Assembly (NCBI GenBank): GCA_016700175.1
Contig: CP065003.1
Location: 2,242,001 to 2,306,000, forward strand
From: Acidobacteriota bacterium
Lineage (GTDB): Bacteria; Acidobacteriota; Blastocatellia; Pyrinomonadales; Pyrinomonadaceae
Direction of reading: 5' to 3'
DNA length: 64,000 nt
This document shows, piece by piece, positions 1 through 7,825 of the stretch (its first letter is position 1; the number at the start of each line of letters is the position of its first letter). The notes beneath the pieces were generated by a model that had not been told where the DNA came from, ran no database searches, and was given only the letters and a program-made list of their open reading frames with translations. Both the position numbers and the translations under genes were made by a program.

Positions 1-152
1 ATGCGATGCGGCGGTAGTGAAAGGCCACGGATTTCACGGTGTAAGAAGAATGAAGAGGCCACGAATTTCACAAATTGAAAGCAGCCACGGATTTCACGGA
101 TTACACGGATTAATTTGCTTCTGACGAAAGTTCAGTTATCTTGAACCCGGTC

Positions 153-191
153 AAAAGGCGGCGACCCCTTATATTGGGGCTGCCGCCTTTT
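153..191 (+). terminator. Leader hairpin of the decayed element
   Basis: AAAAGGCGGC pairs with GCCGCCTTTT in a perfect 10-bp stem. An inner CCCC/GGGG stem sits in the loop. The A-run before and T-run after the stem make it a bidirectional intrinsic-terminator shape. The second copy at 3230-3267 keeps the outer stem and changes one inner pair from C-G to T-A. Confidence 0.6.
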
Positions 192-318
192 CATTAGAAA
201 GGTGTAGGCTTCCGGGCTTGATCAAGAGGCTTAACGCGGAATACCTGTCGACTAAGCGACGCTTGAAGTTCGAAGTTGAATCCGTGTAATCCGTGTAATC
301 CGTGGCCTCTTTTTTTAG

Positions 319-393
319 ACCACAGGCTTCAGGCTCGCATTGCTCATCAATTTTGGAAAAGAAAGTCTGGAATACGAAAGACTTGTGAATTGA
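319..393 (+). pseudogene. C-terminal remnant of a GxxExxY protein gene
   Basis: Reading from 319 to the TGA at 391-393 gives a peptide ending LLINFGKESLEYERLVN, nearly identical to the end of the intact GxxExxY protein at 3323-3697 (LLFNFGKRSLEYERFVY). The frame is closed by a TAG immediately upstream (316-318), and none of the N-terminal or nuclease part is present. It is a broken gene with no likely product. It shows that a second copy of this gene once stood upstream of the nfeD-flotillin pair. Confidence 0.75.
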
Positions 394-628
394 ACAATTC
401 GGACCCAGAAACCTTTGGAGCCGGGGCAGGGCGATCCTGAACTGCGGTCCGCGACCGATCGGGATGCCCTTTCGTGCAATTCGTGTAATTCGTGGCCTCT
501 ATCTTCTTGTAATCCGTGGCTGCTTCCAGATTCCGATTCCCGGAACTTCCACATTCACCGGCCTCGTTATATATTACAGTCGCTCAAACAATCTGAATTT
601 ATAGTTAACACGCGTTAGAGGACCGGAA

Positions 629-1201
629 ATGACCGAACTAACTTCGCTTTTGATCTTTCTGATCGTCGGAGGTATCGGGTTTCTGTTCCTGATCTTTTCG
701 CTGATCGTCGGTGACATTTTCGAGGCCTTCGATCTCGATCTGGGCTTCGACGCGGACGGAGGAGACGGCCATTTCGGCGTGCTCGACAGCCGGGTCATAA
801 GCGTCTTCCTGACGGCTCTGGGCGGACTCGGCGCGATCGGTATGCAGTTCGGGCTCGGTCCCGTCATCAGCGTTGGAATGGGGCTCCTCGGAGGGTTGGT
901 TTTTGGAGCTATGGTCTTCGGATTCGGCTACCTTCTGTTTTCTCAGCAGTCTTCAAGTTCTGTTTCAGAACGTGACCTGATCGGGCGTACCGCGAAAGTG
1001 GTCGTGGGGATCCAGCCGGGCTCCATCGGGCAGATCTCCTGCACCGTCGGCGAAGAGAAGGTCGAGAAGCTCGCCAGGACGCGGGATGATGAGAAGATCG
1101 ACGCCGGAACAATGGTGCTCATCGAGGACGTAACGGGAGATTCTTTCATTGTCAGCAAGATGGAAGACGCCGGATTTTTACTCTTCGGGGAAACCGATTG
1201 A
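629..1201 (+). CDS. NfeD-like membrane protein, flotillin partner
   Basis: A 190-residue membrane protein with hydrophobic segments near residues 5-27, 57-75 and 80-106. A soluble C-terminal domain (about 118-190) has the size and beta-rich character of the NfeD/YuaF OB-fold, including a G-x-x-G-x-A-like start (LIGRTAKVVVG). NfeD proteins are encoded next to flotillins and work with them in membrane microdomain organisation; here the flotillin gene follows 182 bp downstream. A Shine-Dalgarno-like GAGG lies 9 nt before the ATG. The acidic Asp-rich loop after the first membrane segment (residues 33-47) is typical of the YuaF type. The family call is based on context plus topology, so it is good but not certain. 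Confidence 0.75.
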   Translation: MTELTSLLIFLIVGGIGFLFLIFSLIVGDIFEAFDLDLGFDADGGDGHFGVLDSRVISVFLTALGGLGAIGMQFGLGPVISVGMGLLGGLVFGAMVFGFGYLLFSQQSSSSVSERDLIGRTAKVVVGIQPGSIGQISCTVGEEKVEKLARTRDDEKIDAGTMVLIEDVTGDSFIVSKMEDAGFLLFGETD

Positions 1202-1383
1202 ACCGGATCACTCTTAAAAGTTTTTGTTTTCGATAGGAAAAGTGCAGACCTCCAAGATTGCTTCGGTTGCTGACCGCAGCGTAAGTGATCCAATTACTTG
1301 CGGATGCAAGCGGTTCGAGATCGGAGGTGATGCCTAGAGGTTTGAGTCTTGCGAGATGCAAGTGGATTCAGAGGTTAGTTGAA

Positions 1384-3063
1384 ATGACAGACTTCCAGTT
1401 AATGATCTTCGCCGTCGTGGGCGTTGTCCTGATCGTGATCGCGGTGATTGCCGCCTTCTCGATCATCAGCCGCAACTACATAAAGGTCTCTCCGAACGAG
1501 GCCGCAGTGATCTCGGGCCGCAAGCGGCGGCTTGAGGACGGCACGAACGTCGGGTACCGCCTTGTACGCGGCGGCGCGACGCTGGTCATTCCGTTTCTCG
1601 AAAAGGTCGAATTTCTCGACCTGAACGTCATCACGGTACCGCTATCTACGTCGAGGGCCTACACGGTCGAAGGCGTGCCGGTATCGGTCAAGGCGGTCGC
1701 GAACGTGAAGATCAAGGGCGACGATTCTTCTCTCAGAGCGGCGGCCGAGCGGTTTCTCGGAATGCCTGAGGAAGAGTTCCACCGGCTGATCTTCCAGACG
1801 CTCGAGGGCCATCTGCGTGCCATCCTCGGAACGTTGACGGTCGAGGAGATCAACAACGACCGGCAGAGCTTTGCGCAAAAGCTGACGACCGAAGCGGCCG
1901 GCGATCTCGAGAAAATGGGAATCGGGATGGACGCGCTCACGATCCAGGAGATCTCGGATGAAGAAGGCTACCTGGACGCGCTGGGCAAGCGGAGGACCGC
2001 CGAGGTAAAACGCGACGCCGAGATCGGCGAGGCCGAGGCGAAGCGTGACTCCAAGATCAAAGCTTCGCTCGCTTTGCAGGAAGGTGAAAAGGTCAGGCTC
2101 GCGACCGAGGCGCAGATAGCGCAGTCGAATCGCGAAACCGAGATCCAGAAGGCGCAGGTCGACGCCGAGATCGAAAAGGAACGCGCACGGGCCCGGCAGG
2201 CCGGCCCTCTCTCTGAAGCCCAGGCGAGGCAGGAGGTCATTGCCGAAGAGGTTCGCATCGAGAAGATCCAGACCCAGGAACAGATAGCGGTACAGGAGCA
2301 GGAGGTTCTTCGCAAAGAGAAGGAACTCGAGGCCACCGTGGTCAAACAAGCCGAGGCGGAGAGAAAGGCCGCGGTTCTTCGGGCCCAGGGTTTGCAGGAA
2401 GCCGCGATCCTCGAAGCCGAAGGCCGCAAGCAGGCACAGATCGCCCAGGCGGAGGCGGAGGCAGCCACGCTTCAGCGAGAAGGCGAGGGCCGCGCGAAGG
2501 CGATCGAGGCCGAAGGCCGCGCCGAGGCGGAGAAGATCCGGGCGCAGGGTCTTGCCGAGGCCGAACAGCTTGAGGCGAAAGGTATGGCCCAGGCGAAAGC
2601 GATCGAGGCCCAGGGACTCGCCGAAGCCAAGGCGATAATGGAAAAGGCTGCAGCTTGGCGCGAGTTCAACGAGGCAGCGAAGCTCCAGACTGTTCTAGAG
2701 AAGCTTCCGGATATCATCGCGTCTTCGGCGCCGGTGTTTAAGGCCGTTGCCGAACCTCTGGCGTCGATCGACAAGGTCGTAATGATCGATCAGGGCGGCG
2801 GCAACGGAGACGGAAAGAACTCCGGTCTGAACCGGTTTGCTCAGACAAGTCCGAATGTGATCTTCGGGCTCCTGCAGCAGCTTCAGGCGCTCGGGTTAAG
2901 TCTGCCCGAGGTCCTTGCCCAGCTCGGGATAGAGCAGAAGGACGGGAAATTCGTGCTCGGCGCCAACGGAGACGATGAGCCAAAGGCCAAAGCGAGCAAG
3001 CCGGCGATGACGAAATCGGAGCCGGTGCAGCGAGAGGAGCCTACGGGCGAGACCGATCAATAG
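1384..3063 (+). CDS. floT: Flotillin family protein (SPFH/Band 7)
   Basis: A 559-residue flotillin of the FloT/YqiK type. It has one N-terminal membrane segment (about residues 5-28), then an SPFH/Band 7 domain (about 35-190, with ISGRKRR and the LTVEEINNDR region). A long Ala/Glu/Gln/Lys-rich coiled coil follows (about 190-440), with repeated AEA and EAEG units including AEGRAEAEKIRAQGLAEAE, and then a C-terminal tail. Flotillins oligomerise in the inner membrane and scaffold signalling and transport complexes. The ATG at 1384 is preferred over a GTG 99 nt upstream because it puts the membrane anchor at the N-terminus. The coiled-coil part is built from internally repetitive DNA, which also creates long open reading frames on the other strand. 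Confidence 0.9.
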   Translation: MTDFQLMIFAVVGVVLIVIAVIAAFSIISRNYIKVSPNEAAVISGRKRRLEDGTNVGYRLVRGGATLVIPFLEKVEFLDLNVITVPLSTSRAYTVEGVPVSVKAVANVKIKGDDSSLRAAAERFLGMPEEEFHRLIFQTLEGHLRAILGTLTVEEINNDRQSFAQKLTTEAAGDLEKMGIGMDALTIQEISDEEGYLDALGKRRTAEVKRDAEIGEAEAKRDSKIKASLALQEGEKVRLATEAQIAQSNRETEIQKAQVDAEIEKERARARQAGPLSEAQARQEVIAEEVRIEKIQTQEQIAVQEQEVLRKEKELEATVVKQAEAERKAAVLRAQGLQEAAILEAEGRKQAQIAQAEAEAATLQREGEGRAKAIEAEGRAEAEKIRAQGLAEAEQLEAKGMAQAKAIEAQGLAEAKAIMEKAAAWREFNEAAKLQTVLEKLPDIIASSAPVFKAVAEPLASIDKVVMIDQGGGNGDGKNSGLNRFAQTSPNVIFGLLQQLQALGLSLPEVLAQLGIEQKDGKFVLGANGDDEPKAKASKPAMTKSEPVQREEPTGETDQ

Positions 3064-3229
3064 AGCGCGGCGATCACGCGGTGTAGGAAATTTGAAAAGG
3101 CCATGGATTTCACGGTGTAAGAAGAATGAAGAGGCCACGAATTTCACGAAGAAAAGCGGCCACAGATTACACGGATTACACGGATTTATGTGCTTCCAAG
3201 CTAGAATCTGAGTTATCTTGAACCCGTTC

Positions 3230-3267
3230 AAAAGGCGGCGACCCTTGTTTCAGGGCGGCCGCCTTTT
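3230..3267 (+). terminator. Hairpin leader before the GxxExxY gene
   Basis: AAAAGGCGGC and GCCGCCTTTT form a 10-bp stem around an inner CCCT/AGGG pair. The T-run after the stem gives it an intrinsic-terminator shape. It sits between the left repeat arm and the gene start. The copy at 153-191 keeps the fold through a compensating change, so the structure appears to be under selection or was recently shared. Confidence 0.65.
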
Positions 3268-3322
3268 CGTTTGGAAGGTGTGGGCTTCCAGGCTTGATCA
3301 AAAGGTTTGGCATAAGAAACCT

Positions 3323-3697
3323 ATGAATGACAAGCTTGTACACTCGGACCTCTCTTACAAGATCATCGGACTAGCGATGCAAGTTCACAGGGAACTCGGA
3401 CACGGGTTTCTTGAGAAAGTCTACGAGAACGCTTTGATGGTTGCGCTTGCCGAAAACAACATGCCGGCGCAACAACAATACCCGATCAGGGTCTCGTTTC
3501 ATGGAAAGACGGTAGGAGATTACTTTGCGGACATTGTGGTAGAAGGCTCTGTAATTCTGGAACTAAAAGCGCAAGAAAAGATCGTCTCAGCCCACAGAGC
3601 CCAGACCCTCAACTACCTGAAAGCAACAGACTTTCGTTTAGCCCTGCTTTTCAACTTTGGCAAACGAAGTCTTGAGTATGAGCGCTTCGTTTACTAG
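3323..3697 (+). CDS. GxxExxY protein, PD-(D/E)XK nuclease-like
   Basis: A 124-residue protein with the family signature GHGFLEKVYENAL (GxxExxY = GFLEKVY) and a later D...ELK pattern (YFADIVVEGSVILELKAQ). This is the PD-(D/E)XK nuclease core arrangement of the GxxExxY/PDDEXK_3 family. The biological role of the family is not established. The ATG at 3323 is chosen because the signature begins right after it (MNDKLVHSDLSYKIIG), while the upstream in-frame stretch reads through the hairpin leader. It ends LEYERFVY, and a remnant with the same ending lies at 319-393. Catalytic-looking Asp, Glu and Lys are all present, so the gene looks functional. Confidence 0.85.
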   Translation: MNDKLVHSDLSYKIIGLAMQVHRELGHGFLEKVYENALMVALAENNMPAQQQYPIRVSFHGKTVGDYFADIVVEGSVILELKAQEKIVSAHRAQTLNYLKATDFRLALLFNFGKRSLEYERFVY

Positions 3698-3823
3698 CCG
3701 GAGTCTTAAACGCGTTGAGACGCGGCCAGTCAAGAAGCGGCACCTTCGTACGGCCAAGACTTAGGATCTCTCACCAGATCCGAACTCCCAAGTGGATCAA
3801 GCGACGTTTCAAGTTCGAAGTCG

Positions 3824-4161
3824 AATCCGTGAAATCCGTGTAATCCGTGGCCGCTTTCTCTTCGTGCAAATCGTGGCCTCTTCCTATCTGAATTCCGTGT
3901 GATTCGTGGCCTTCCTGATTCTGAGATTCGGGTAACCCGACGATCCTGAACTGCGGTCCGCGACCAATCGGGATGCCCTTTCGTGCAATTCGTGTAATTC
4001 GTGGCCTCTATCTTCTTGAAATCCGTGTAATCCGTGGCCTCTCTGTTCTTATAATCTGCGGAATCCGTGTAATCCGTGGCCGCTTTCTCTTCGTGCAATT
4101 CGTGTAGTTCGTGGCCTCTCTCTTCTTGTAATCTGCGGAATCCGTATAATCCGTGGCCGCT
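3824..4161. repeat. Array of AATCCGTGTAATCCGTGGCC-type repeats
   Basis: About ten imperfect repeats alternate between AATCCGTG(T)AATCCGTGGCC and TTCGTGCAATTCGTGTAATTCGTGG, spaced by short pyrimidine stretches such as GCTTTCTCTTCG. Translated, they give runs like ATDYTDSADYK, which are repeat artefacts and not protein. The array forms the right arm of the GxxExxY element and ends 24 bp before the rplU promoter. Confidence 0.85.
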
Positions 4162-4185
4162 TTCTCTTTACTTGGCCGTTCCGTT

Positions 4186-4214
4186 TTGACTTCAAGCCTT
4201 TCCTTCTCTATACT
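4186..4214 (+). promoter_or_regulatory. Sigma70-type promoter of rplU
   Basis: TTGACT and TATACT are separated by exactly 17 bp, 55 bp before the rplU start codon. This is the closest match to a vegetative promoter in the window and sits at the head of a ribosomal protein operon. Confidence 0.75.
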
Positions 4215-4215
4215 T

Positions 4216-4253
4216 TTGAGTTTTCGGCTGAACATATTTTCAGCCTCTCTCAA
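4216..4253 (+). promoter_or_regulatory. Stem-loop in the rplU 5' leader
   Basis: GGCTGA (4226-4231) pairs with TCAGCC (4240-4245), and an outer TTGAG/CTCAA pairing extends it. It lies in the transcribed leader between promoter and ribosome-binding site (GGAG near 4255). Ribosomal protein leaders often carry autoregulatory structures; whether this one does is inference. Confidence 0.4.
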
Positions 4254-4268
4254 CGGAGACTTTTACCA

Positions 4269-4559
4269 ATGAGTTTTGCAGTTATCAGAACAGGCGGAAA
4301 ACAGTACAGCGTCGAGTCCGGCGATACGCTTCGCGTGCCGTCGATCGACGCGAAAGCGGGCGACAAGGTCGAGCTTGAGGCTCTTGTGACCGGCGACGGC
4401 AAGAGCACAAAGATCGAATCGGGCAAGGTCCAGGCGACCGTCGTCAGCCACGGCCGCGGTGAGAAGATCATCGTCTTTAAGAAGAAGCGCCGCAAACAGT
4501 ACAAGCGCAAGCAGGGACACCGCCAGGGATATACGGAGATCAAGATCGAGAAGATCTAG
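4269..4559 (+). CDS. rplU: 50S ribosomal protein L21
   Basis: A 96-residue protein with the L21 start FAVIRTGGKQYSV and the basic C-terminal stretch FKKKRRKQYKRKQGHRQ that contacts 23S rRNA. Its length is normal for the family. It is first in the conserved order rplU-rpmA-obg and has its own strong promoter. L27 follows after 15 bp, so the two are co-transcribed. Confidence 0.98.
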   Translation: MSFAVIRTGGKQYSVESGDTLRVPSIDAKAGDKVELEALVTGDGKSTKIESGKVQATVVSHGRGEKIIVFKKKRRKQYKRKQGHRQGYTEIKIEKI

Positions 4560-4574
4560 GCTGGAGATTTAACA

Positions 4575-4838
4575 ATGGCTCATAAGAAAGGTGTAGGATC
4601 GTCCAGAAACGGAAGGGATTCGGAAAGCAAACGCCTCGGGATCAAGAAATACGGCGGCGAGAAGGTCCGCGGCGGCAACATACTTGCCCGTCAGCGCGGG
4701 ACAAAGTGGAAGCCGGGCAACAACGTCGGACGCGGAAAGGACGACACGCTCTTTTCCCTGATCGACGGCGTCGTGAAATTCGAGGACAAGGGCCGGCACG
4801 GCAAGTACATCAGCGTCTACGCAGAAGAAGCCGCTTAA
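4575..4838 (+). CDS. rpmA: 50S ribosomal protein L27
   Basis: An 87-residue L27. It starts [20 protein letters not shown], the usual form that places the N-terminal tail near the peptidyl transferase centre without a cleaved leader, and continues with LGIKKYGGE and [11 protein letters not shown]. An intrinsic terminator follows directly and separates it from obg. Confidence 0.98.
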   Translation: MAHKKGVGSSRNGRDSESKRLGIKKYGGEKVRGGNILARQRGTKWKPGNNVGRGKDDTLFSLIDGVVKFEDKGRHGKYISVYAEEAA

Positions 4839-4858
4839 CGCCAGCAGAAGTTTTTCCG

Positions 4859-4897
4859 AAAACGCCCTCGCCGAGTAAGATTGGCGGGCGTTTTTGT
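4859..4897 (+). terminator. Terminator or attenuator between rpmA and obg
   Basis: AACGCCC-TC-GCC folds back on GGCGGGCGTT, and a T-rich run (TTTTTGTTTTTT) follows. The run ends only two bases before the obg ATG at 4903. Read-through must occur, or obg must have its own promoter. The hairpin covers the place where a ribosome-binding site would be. Confidence 0.75.
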
Positions 4898-4902
4898 TTT
4901 TT

Positions 4903-5937
4903 ATGTTCATAGACCGCGTAAAGATACGGGTGACCGCAGGTGACGGAGGGAACGGTGTGACGGCTTTCCGCAGGGAGAAATTCGTCGCACGCGGCGGCCC
5001 CTCCGGAGGCGACGGCGGAAAGGGCGGCGATGTCTGGCTGGAAGCCAGCGAAGGATACAACACGCTTCTTCATCTTCGGTATAACCCGGAACACAACGCT
5101 GACCGCGGACGCCATGGCGAGGGATCGCAAAAATCCGGGCGGGACGGAGCGGACACGACCGTCAAAGTTCCGGTCGGAACCCAGGTCTTCGATCCGGAAT
5201 CCGGCGAACTGCTCTTTGATTTCACAAGAGACGGCCAGCGATTCCTCGCCGCCGAAGGAGGCCGGGGAGGCTTCGGGAACGCTCACTTCAAGAGCTCCAC
5301 GAATCAGGCCCCGCGTTATCATCAGGACGGAGGCGAGGGAGAGTACCGCGAACTACAGCTGGAGCTGAAGCTGATCGCTGACGTCGGTTTGGTCGGATTC
5401 CCGAACGCGGGAAAATCGACGTTGATTTCGGTTGTTTCCGCCGCCAAGCCGAAAATCGCCGATTACCCCTTCACGACGCTGGAACCGAATTTGGGAGTCG
5501 TCAGCGTCGACGATTACAAGTCCTTCGTTGTAGCAGACATTCCGGGCCTGATCGAAGGGGCCTCGGAAGGCGCGGGACTAGGCGACCGCTTTCTCCGGCA
5601 CGTCGAGAGGACGAAGCTGCTACTTCATCTGGTGGATGTTTCGTCTTTCTCGGGGCGAGATCCCGTGGAGGACTACGAGACCATAAACCGCGAGCTGGCC
5701 AAATACGACGACGACCTTGCCGCAAGGCCGCAGGTCGTTGTTGCGACGAAGACCGACGCGCTCGACGACGAACAGAGGCTGGAAGCGCTCAGGGAGCGTG
5801 CAAAAAAAGACAGGCGGCGCTTTTTCGCGATATCCTCTGTGACGCGGGACGGCGTGCAGAACCTGGTCTTCGCCGTGTCGAAAATGCTCGACGAATTGAC
5901 GGAAGCCCAAAGGGAAGAAGGCGGAATAGATGAATGA
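4903..5937 (+). CDS. obg: GTPase Obg/CgtA
   Basis: A 344-residue Obg GTPase. The glycine-rich Obg fold covers about residues 1-157 ([31 protein letters not shown]). The G domain has P-loop GFPNAGKST (165-173), the switch region ([14 protein letters not shown]), DIPGLIEGA and TKTD. There is no C-terminal OCT domain, so it is the short form. Obg acts in 50S maturation and stress signalling. An in-frame TTG lies 9 nt upstream, but the ATG is preferred. No clear ribosome-binding site exists because the terminator T-run precedes the start. Its stop overlaps nadD by 8 bp. Confidence 0.97.
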   Translation: MFIDRVKIRVTAGDGGNGVTAFRREKFVARGGPSGGDGGKGGDVWLEASEGYNTLLHLRYNPEHNADRGRHGEGSQKSGRDGADTTVKVPVGTQVFDPESGELLFDFTRDGQRFLAAEGGRGGFGNAHFKSSTNQAPRYHQDGGEGEYRELQLELKLIADVGLVGFPNAGKSTLISVVSAAKPKIADYPFTTLEPNLGVVSVDDYKSFVVADIPGLIEGASEGAGLGDRFLRHVERTKLLLHLVDVSSFSGRDPVEDYETINRELAKYDDDLAARPQVVVATKTDALDDEQRLEALRERAKKDRRRFFAISSVTRDGVQNLVFAVSKMLDELTEAQREEGGIDE

Positions 5938-6640
5938 CAGGGCGGCAAGCAGAAGGATCGCTTTCTTCGGCGGAAGTTTCGATCCGGTCCATTCCGGGCA
6001 CATCGAAATAGCGAAGGTGCTGACCAAAGAGTTCGGTCTGGATGTGTTCGTCTTCGTCCCGGCATTCCACGCTCCGCACAAACGCGAGTTTGAACCCGCA
6101 TCGCCATATCACAGGTTTGCGATGCTCGCGCTTGCGACCGACGGAATGGCGGACATTGGCATCTCGACGATCGAACTTGAGGACCCGGAGAGCCCTTACA
6201 CGATCGAAACGATGGAGAAGGTCAAGGTGAAATTCCCGGAAACCGAGATCTTCTTCGTCATCGGCGCGGACTCGTGGATGGACATAACGACCTGGCGGCT
6301 CTGGGAGGATGTGCTGACATCGACGAACATCATCGTCGTGACGCGGCCCGGAGTCGAGATTGGGTTTTCGCACGTTACCGACGAAATACGCGAGAGGATA
6401 GTGGATCTGAGAGGGAAAAGGAATGTTGGAGCAGCCGGACCTGTGTCCGCACATGACTCCGCCGACGAGGATCCGGACGATTCTGATCGGTCCTTGTCGA
6501 TATACATCACCGATTCCGTCAATGCGAACGTCTCCGCAACGGCCCTGAGAAAGTCGATCCGGGACGACGAAGACGGATGGAAGAAACTGGTCCCGGAATC
6601 CGCCGCGAGGCACATCGTGAAATACGGCCTTTACAAGTGA
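5930..6640 (+). CDS. nadD: Nicotinate-nucleotide adenylyltransferase
   Basis: A 236-residue NadD, converting nicotinate mononucleotide and ATP to deamido-NAD. It has the nucleotidyltransferase motif [11 protein letters not shown] near the N-terminus, [17 protein letters not shown] and a C-terminal [11 protein letters not shown] in place of the usual ISST-x-x-R. An acidic Ser/Asp-rich insertion (about residues 170-190, [12 protein letters not shown]) makes it longer than typical NadD proteins. It overlaps the end of obg, so translational coupling is likely. Neighbours obg and rsfS are the common genomic partners. Confidence 0.95.
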   Translation: MNDRAASRRIAFFGGSFDPVHSGHIEIAKVLTKEFGLDVFVFVPAFHAPHKREFEPASPYHRFAMLALATDGMADIGISTIELEDPESPYTIETMEKVKVKFPETEIFFVIGADSWMDITTWRLWEDVLTSTNIIVVTRPGVEIGFSHVTDEIRERIVDLRGKRNVGAAGPVSAHDSADEDPDDSDRSLSIYITDSVNANVSATALRKSIRDDEDGWKKLVPESAARHIVKYGLYK

Positions 6641-6695
6641 CCCGCGCTCTTGAAGTTTCTGCGCGAATGGGAAATGATAGCCCCACTGAAAGAAA

Positions 6696-7127
6696 ATGGA
6701 AGAAGCAGTAAAAGAAAAGTATCTGAAACGAGAAGCGGTCTCCGAATCGATCCCCGAATCTTCGGAGACCACTCATTTTGAGGACCTTGATCCGGAAGTC
6801 CGTCTGGCGATCGAATGCGCAGAAGAAAAGAAAGCGATCGACACGGTGGTGCTCGACCTCCGCGGCATCACGAGCTTCACAGAGTTCTTCATCATCACCA
6901 GCGGATCGAACCAGAGGCAAGTTCAGGCCATCGCCGACGAGATCAACGAACAGCTGAAGAAGCGGCTGAAGGTGAAAGCGATCCGCGTGGAAGGGTACAA
7001 CTCCGCCGAATGGGTCCTTCTCGATTACGGAGACTTCGTCGTGCACATCTTCAACGAGAAGTCTCGCGGGTTCTACGACCTTGAGAGGCTCTGGCGCGAC
7101 GCGAAGAAAGTGAATCGTGAATCGTAA
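6696..7127 (+). CDS. rsfS: Ribosomal silencing factor RsfS
   Basis: A 143-residue RsfS/Iojap protein, which binds L14 and blocks subunit joining during starvation. The domain runs from about residue 36 ([19 protein letters not shown]) through [19 protein letters not shown] and [21 protein letters not shown] polar N-terminal extension of about 35 residues is not usual. The final codons and TAA stop lie inside a simple repeat (GTGAATCGTGAATCGTAA), so the natural C-terminus has been replaced or extended by the intergenic element. Confidence 0.95.
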   Translation: MEEAVKEKYLKREAVSESIPESSETTHFEDLDPEVRLAIECAEEKKAIDTVVLDLRGITSFTEFFIITSGSNQRQVQAIADEINEQLKKRLKVKAIRVEGYNSAEWVLLDYGDFVVHIFNEKSRGFYDLERLWRDAKKVNRES

Positions 7128-7369
7128 ATCGGAAATCGGAACTGAAGGTTTGAGAATGGAGAATTGAAAATTGAGGGTTGTTGACGGCAGCTGATCAAAG
7201 GGCCGCGCGCATGCCGAGGTGTTTCCCGACTTCCTGCCTCACCATTGCTGTGACCGTGTTCACAGTTTGAGAATCCAGATCGAATGTTTGCGGCACGCCC
7301 TTTACTCTCAATTCTCAACTAGCAATTGCCAGCTCTCCACTCACGATTTCCGATTCACGATTTACTACT
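7111..7369. repeat. Inverted-arm intergenic element between rsfS and rlmH
   Basis: The left arm (7111-7176, TGAATCGTGAATCG..GGAAATCGG..GAGAATTG) and right arm (7306-7369) are imperfect inverted copies about 60 nt long around a roughly 130-bp centre. The left arm contains the rsfS stop codon, and the right arm ends a few bases before the rlmH start. No gene is seen inside. Confidence 0.6.
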
Positions 7370-7372
7370 TGT

Positions 7373-7825
7373 ATGAAATTTCACTTCATATGGGTCGGCA
7401 AGACCAAAGACCCGAACTGGCGAGCGCTGCAGGAAGATTACCTGCAGCGCCTTTCGCATTTTGTGAAGTGTTCGGTGACCGAGATCAAGGACAAGGCAGC
7501 GCACGAGACCGTCGATACCGAGGGCGAACGGATACTGGCGAAAGTGAATCAAAGCGGCTTCATTTGCGCACTGGACCTGAAGGGACGCTCGATGGGGTCG
7601 CGAAAACTCGCGGCCCAGGTTTCCGAATGGCAGGTCTCCGGATTGAAGGAGATCACCTTTGTAATCGGGGGTGCGGAAGGACTGTCATCGGCGGTTGTAG
7701 AAAGGGCGGACTTTAGTTTATCCTTGTCGTTTCTAACTTTCACGCACGATATGTCACGCGTGATCCTATTAGAACAGTTGTACAGAGCTTTCACTATTAT
7801 CAAGGGGTACCCGTATCAGAAATGA
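7373..7825 (+). CDS. rlmH: 23S rRNA pseudouridine1915 N3-methyltransferase RlmH
   Basis: A 150-residue SPOUT methyltransferase that methylates pseudouridine 1915 of 23S rRNA using SAM. Family features are the N-terminal FIWVGKTKDPNW, the knot region ALDLKGRSMGS and FVIGGAEGLS, and LSFLTFTHDMSRVILLEQLYRAFTI. The end is GYPYQK, where most RlmH proteins have a His-containing YH motif. No Shine-Dalgarno sequence precedes the ATG because a repeat arm abuts it. The stop overlaps the next start by 4 bp. Confidence 0.95.
   Translation: MKFHFIWVGKTKDPNWRALQEDYLQRLSHFVKCSVTEIKDKAAHETVDTEGERILAKVNQSGFICALDLKGRSMGSRKLAAQVSEWQVSGLKEITFVIGGAEGLSSAVVERADFSLSLSFLTFTHDMSRVILLEQLYRAFTIIKGYPYQK

Larger units (their letters stand above)
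1..520. mobile_element. Decayed copy of the GxxExxY-associated repeat element
   Basis: This stretch has no intact gene. It begins with purine-rich copies of a GGCCACGGATTTCACGG-type repeat (to about 115). A leader with a strong hairpin follows, then inverse copies (AATCCGTGTAATCCGTGG type, about 279-311), a 24-codon remnant of a GxxExxY gene, and more inverse copies (about 471-520). The block at 432-509 matches 3941-4018 over 78 bp with one difference, and 134-240 matches the leader at 3211-3310. It is therefore a relative of the element around 3097-4161 that has lost most of its gene. The order of blocks (distal repeats before the gene remnant) suggests two nested or rearranged copies. The left end lies outside the window. 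Confidence 0.55.
3097..4161. mobile_element. GxxExxY gene bounded by inverted repeat arrays
   Basis: The gene at 3323 is preceded (3097-3186) by repeats reading GGCCACGAATTTCACG or GGCCACAGATTACACGG. It is followed (3824-4161) by about ten copies of the reverse complement (AATCCGTGTAATCCGTGGCC type, with TTCGTGCAATTCGTG variants). So the arms are inverted relative to each other. A hairpin leader lies between left arm and gene. A partner copy at the window start shares the leader, the gene end and the distal repeats. This layout suggests a non-autonomous or unrecognised mobile unit; no transposase is visible and no target-site duplication was established. Confidence 0.45.

Noticed and set aside
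1642..2349. Long open frame on the minus strand inside the flotillin gene
   Set aside because: It mirrors the biased codons of the coiled-coil region; its Leu/Arg-rich translation has no family signature.
629..3063. nfeD-flotillin as cargo of a composite transposon between the two element copies
   Set aside because: Repeats on both sides exist, but there is no transposase and no target duplication was found, so it is kept only as a comparison to make.
3730..4253. Minus-strand frames reading ATDYTDSADYK-type peptides
   Set aside because: They come from the AATCCGTG repeats and not from protein-coding sequence.
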